Source: Dehalococcoidia bacterium (GTDB lineage: Bacteria; Chloroflexota; Dehalococcoidia; JACPQF01). Taken from it: a stretch of 8,290 bases of DNA. Under the pieces are notes generated by a model. It had not been told where the DNA came from. It saw nothing but the letters and a program-made list of their open reading frames with translations, and made no database searches. Below are positions 6,374 through 8,290 of this stretch, in pieces (the stretch's first letter is position 1; each line of letters opens with the position of its first letter). The stretch covers positions 1 to 8,290 of the forward strand of contig JAUSEJ010000861.1 of NCBI GenBank assembly GCA_030650265.1, read 5' to 3'. The translations under genes were made by a program, and so were the position numbers.

Positions 6374-6428
6374 TGCAAATCATTACTGAACCTGGAAACG
6401 GCAGTTTCCGAGAGAAGTCAGGTGTTGA

Positions 6429-6472
6429 TTACGTCTGAAAATTGACCCAGTTTACGCCTGAAAGTTGACCCA
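6429..6472 (+). repeat. Two 21-base tandem repeats at the IS21 left end
   Basis: Copies at 6429-6449 and 6452-6472 follow the pattern TTACGyCTGAAArTTGACCCA and differ at two positions (T/C and A/G). They are two bases apart, giving a 23-base period, close to two helical turns. In IS21-family elements, multiple repeats at the termini bind the IstA transposase. The second copy contains the TTG (6465) that opens the longest istA reading frame, so that TTG is unlikely to be the true start. Confidence 0.75.
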
Positions 6473-6527
6473 CCCCACGGAAATCCTTACCCTCGCTGCA
6501 GATGACAACGAGGAGTTAAAGAAGGAG

Positions 6528-8021
6528 ATGATTGCCGTGGAAGCGTGGACAACGATCCGCTACCTACATTCCCAAGGTAAGTCCATCCGGAGTATCGCCA
6601 AGGAACTTTCCATTGCCCGTAATACCGTGCGGGCTGCCATACGCGAAGATAACCCGCCCCAATACTCCCGGCCAGAACGCCCGAATCCCAAGATCGAGCC
6701 CTTCGTTGGACAGATAGAGCATATGTTCTTCGAGCAGCAGTTCATTGGCTCGCGGATCCTGCGTGAACTCAAGGCTGTGGGATACGAAGGCCGCCCTACT
6801 GCTCTTTACGACTACCTGCGCACCCTCAAGGCGAACAAACCCGATTCTCGTGTTACAGAGCGTTTCGAGACGCCTCCTGCCAAACAGGGCCAATTCGATT
6901 GGTCCCCTTACACAATCTCCCTCGGTGGCTACACTATCGAGGTCACCGTTTTCTGCCTAACCCTCGCCTTTAGCCGTCGGAAGTTCTACTGGCCTAGTCT
7001 CAACGAAACTCAGGTATCCATCTTCGAGGCCATCGAGGCTGCCCTAAACTACTTCGGCGGCTCCCCCAAGGAACTCTTGGTCGATAATCCCCGAGCCTTC
7101 GTTACCGATGTTAATCCCGAACATTTCCACTGGAACAATCGTTTTCTTGAACTTTGTGGCCACTACTCCATTAAGCCAGTAGCCTGTCAGCCAGCTCGGC
7201 CCCGTACGAAAGGAAAAGTGGAACGCCCTTTCTTCTACCTCGAACAGCACCTGATCAAGGGAAACACTTGGGACTCCTTCGATGCTTTTGCCCGGGAACT
7301 GGCCAGATTCACCGTTGAAGAGCTGGACTGCTTAGTTCACTCTACCACCGGCGAACGTCCCATCGATCGTTTTCAGCAAGAGAAGGACCTACTCACCTCT
7401 TTGCCCCCGCTGCCTTTTGTTGGCACTCACGAGGAGATGCGTAAGGTAAGCTGGGACTGTCTCGTCTCCTTTGGCGCTAGCCGCTACTCTGTCCCCTGGC
7501 CTTATGCCAGTAAACACGTCTGGCTACGTTCATCCCAAGGCCTAAGACTCGTTGTGCGCAACCAGAAAGGTGAAGAGATAGCTGTTCATACCATTGCCGC
7601 CAAGAAGGGTACTCCTATTATCAATCCAGATCATTATGAGGGAATGAGGAATGGCCTACCTAAGACCAGAATCCTGCTTGAAAAATCTTTCAAACGACTC
7701 TTCCCCGACCACGATTGGCTTGTCGAAGGCATCTTCATTCAAAACAAGAACAACGGGATTGACCATCTGAGAAATGTGCTTGCCCTCGCCGAACTCTATC
7801 TTCCAGAGGCTCTAGTCGATGCCTTTGCCGCTGCCAAGAAGTACAACACCTACACCCATCGTTTCATTCGTGGAATTCTGGAGGCAAGCGGCGCAACCAA
7901 ACAACAAACTCTTGCCTCCCTTCCATGGCCTTCAAAGCCCAACCCAGTTCAGAAAAGCTACAGTTCCCCTCTCACCGGCGACCTGAATATCTATCAGAAA
8001 ATCTTGGAGGCAGCCAAATGA
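6528..8021 (+). CDS. istA: IS21-family transposase IstA
   Basis: IstA is the DDE recombinase that cuts and joins the ends of the element, helped by the ATPase IstB. Counting from the ATG at 6528, the protein has 497 residues. A helix-turn-helix lies near 15-40 (GKSIRSIAKELSIARNTVRA), followed by an integrase-type catalytic core with D124 in QFDW, D186 in LLVDN and E232 in KGKVERPF, and a C-terminal part ending about residue 497. The frame is open back to a TTG at 6465, but that lies in the terminal repeat. ATG 6528 has AGGAG twelve bases upstream; GTG 6537 has AAGGAG nine bases upstream and is an equally good choice. The stop overlaps the istB start. Length and catalytic residues are intact, so it is probably functional. 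Confidence 0.93.
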   Translation: MIAVEAWTTIRYLHSQGKSIRSIAKELSIARNTVRAAIREDNPPQYSRPERPNPKIEPFVGQIEHMFFEQQFIGSRILRELKAVGYEGRPTALYDYLRTLKANKPDSRVTERFETPPAKQGQFDWSPYTISLGGYTIEVTVFCLTLAFSRRKFYWPSLNETQVSIFEAIEAALNYFGGSPKELLVDNPRAFVTDVNPEHFHWNNRFLELCGHYSIKPVACQPARPRTKGKVERPFFYLEQHLIKGNTWDSFDAFARELARFTVEELDCLVHSTTGERPIDRFQQEKDLLTSLPPLPFVGTHEEMRKVSWDCLVSFGASRYSVPWPYASKHVWLRSSQGLRLVVRNQKGEEIAVHTIAAKKGTPIINPDHYEGMRNGLPKTRILLEKSFKRLFPDHDWLVEGIFIQNKNNGIDHLRNVLALAELYLPEALVDAFAAAKKYNTYTHRFIRGILEASGATKQQTLASLPWPSKPNPVQKSYSSPLTGDLNIYQKILEAAK

Positions 8022-8290
8022 GTGAATCAGAGAGGATAAAGAACCAACTAAAGCGCCTTTCCCTGCACACTATCGCCCAAATCTTTGAAGAGGAGGCTAC
8101 CAAAGCCGCTAAGAGCGAGATGAGCTACACCGCTTTCCTGTCCGGGCTTATCGATGAAGAGATCGCCGCTAAGACCGACCGCTCCGTCAATGCTCGTGTT
8201 GCCAAAGCCCGCTTCCCGATGTTGCGCACTTTAGAAGCGTTCGATTTCACCTTCCAACCCTCCCTTTCCGCCGCTCGTATCCGGGAACTG
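8018..8290 (+). CDS. istB: IS21-family helper ATPase IstB, N-terminal part
   Basis: Ninety-one codons are visible before the right edge. The N-terminal domain of IstB is recognisable from KNQLKRLSLHTIAQIFEEEA, SYTAFLSGLIDEEI and the FPMLRTLEAFDFTFQPSLS stretch that normally precedes the AAA+ ATPase core; the Walker A motif lies outside the window. IstB is the DnaA/DnaC-like ATPase that selects target DNA and stimulates IstA. The ATG at 8018-8020 overlaps the istA stop (ATGA) and has GGAGG seven bases upstream, so translation is both coupled and independently primed. Confidence 0.94.
   Translation, partial: MSESERIKNQLKRLSLHTIAQIFEEEATKAAKSEMSYTAFLSGLIDEEIAAKTDRSVNARVAKARFPMLRTLEAFDFTFQPSLSAARIREL

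Larger units (their letters stand above)
6423..8290 (+). mobile_element. IS21-family insertion sequence, left end through istB (right end outside window)
   Basis: The element carries the IS21 gene pair istA and istB, in that order with an ATGA overlap. Its left tip is placed at TGTTGATT (6423-6430), because IS21 ends begin with TG and the two 21-base repeats typical of family termini follow at once. The right terminus, its inverted repeats and the target-site duplication lie beyond 8290, so the exact insertion point is unproven. The element sits about 170 bases upstream of the ATG of the sensor remnant, transcribed away from it, outside the promoter proposed at 6344-6373. The transposase frame is full length and undamaged, so the element may be active. 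Confidence 0.85.

Overview
The window looks like chromosomal DNA from a bacterium of moderate to high GC, most likely a member of the Chloroflexota. That placement is an inference. It rests on the style of the sugar-nucleotide enzymes, on the sensor/response-regulator sequences, and on a short GTAGGGGCG...CGCCCCTAC hairpin repeat of a kind common in that phylum and in cyanobacteria. No rRNA or tRNA gene, CRISPR array or phage gene was seen.

Positions 1-4014, all on the minus strand, form a sugar-nucleotide cluster. In transcription order it holds an Rmd-like GDP-4-keto-6-deoxymannose reductase (3025-4014, GTG start), a mannose-1-phosphate guanylyltransferase-type nucleotidyltransferase with a hexapeptide-repeat tail (1916-3028, overlapping the first gene by ATGA), a GDP-mannose 4,6-dehydratase (843-1895, TTG start behind a strong AGGAGG) and, after a 590-base gap, the N-terminus of a phosphohexomutase (1-252, running off the left edge). 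Together these could take mannose-6-phosphate to GDP-D-rhamnose or a close GDP-6-deoxyhexose for surface glycans. A good promoter candidate lies at 4053-4081. The gap at 253-842 has no convincing gene but holds three inverted-repeat structures (372-449, 641-664, 724-758).

Positions 4214-6281, also on the minus strand, form a signalling block. Transcription would start at a promoter with a perfect TATAAT (6344-6373). It enters a decayed hybrid sensor kinase: membrane anchor and extracytoplasmic sensor, then a frameshift, then the end of the sensor joined in frame to the C-terminal half of a receiver domain, with the whole histidine-kinase core missing. Downstream is an intact receiver plus HD-GYP protein (4214-5278), a predicted cyclic-di-GMP phosphodiesterase that has probably lost its local kinase.

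Positions 6423-8290, on the plus strand, are the left end of an IS21-family insertion sequence. It has two 21-base tandem direct repeats at the tip, a full-length istA transposase and the first 91 codons of istB, which overlaps istA by ATGA and runs off the right edge.

The window mostly holds known families. No clearly new system was found. The points most worth a second look are the kinase-less sensor/receiver fusion, the palindromes in the 253-842 gap, and an insertion with a CxxC motif in the dehydratase.
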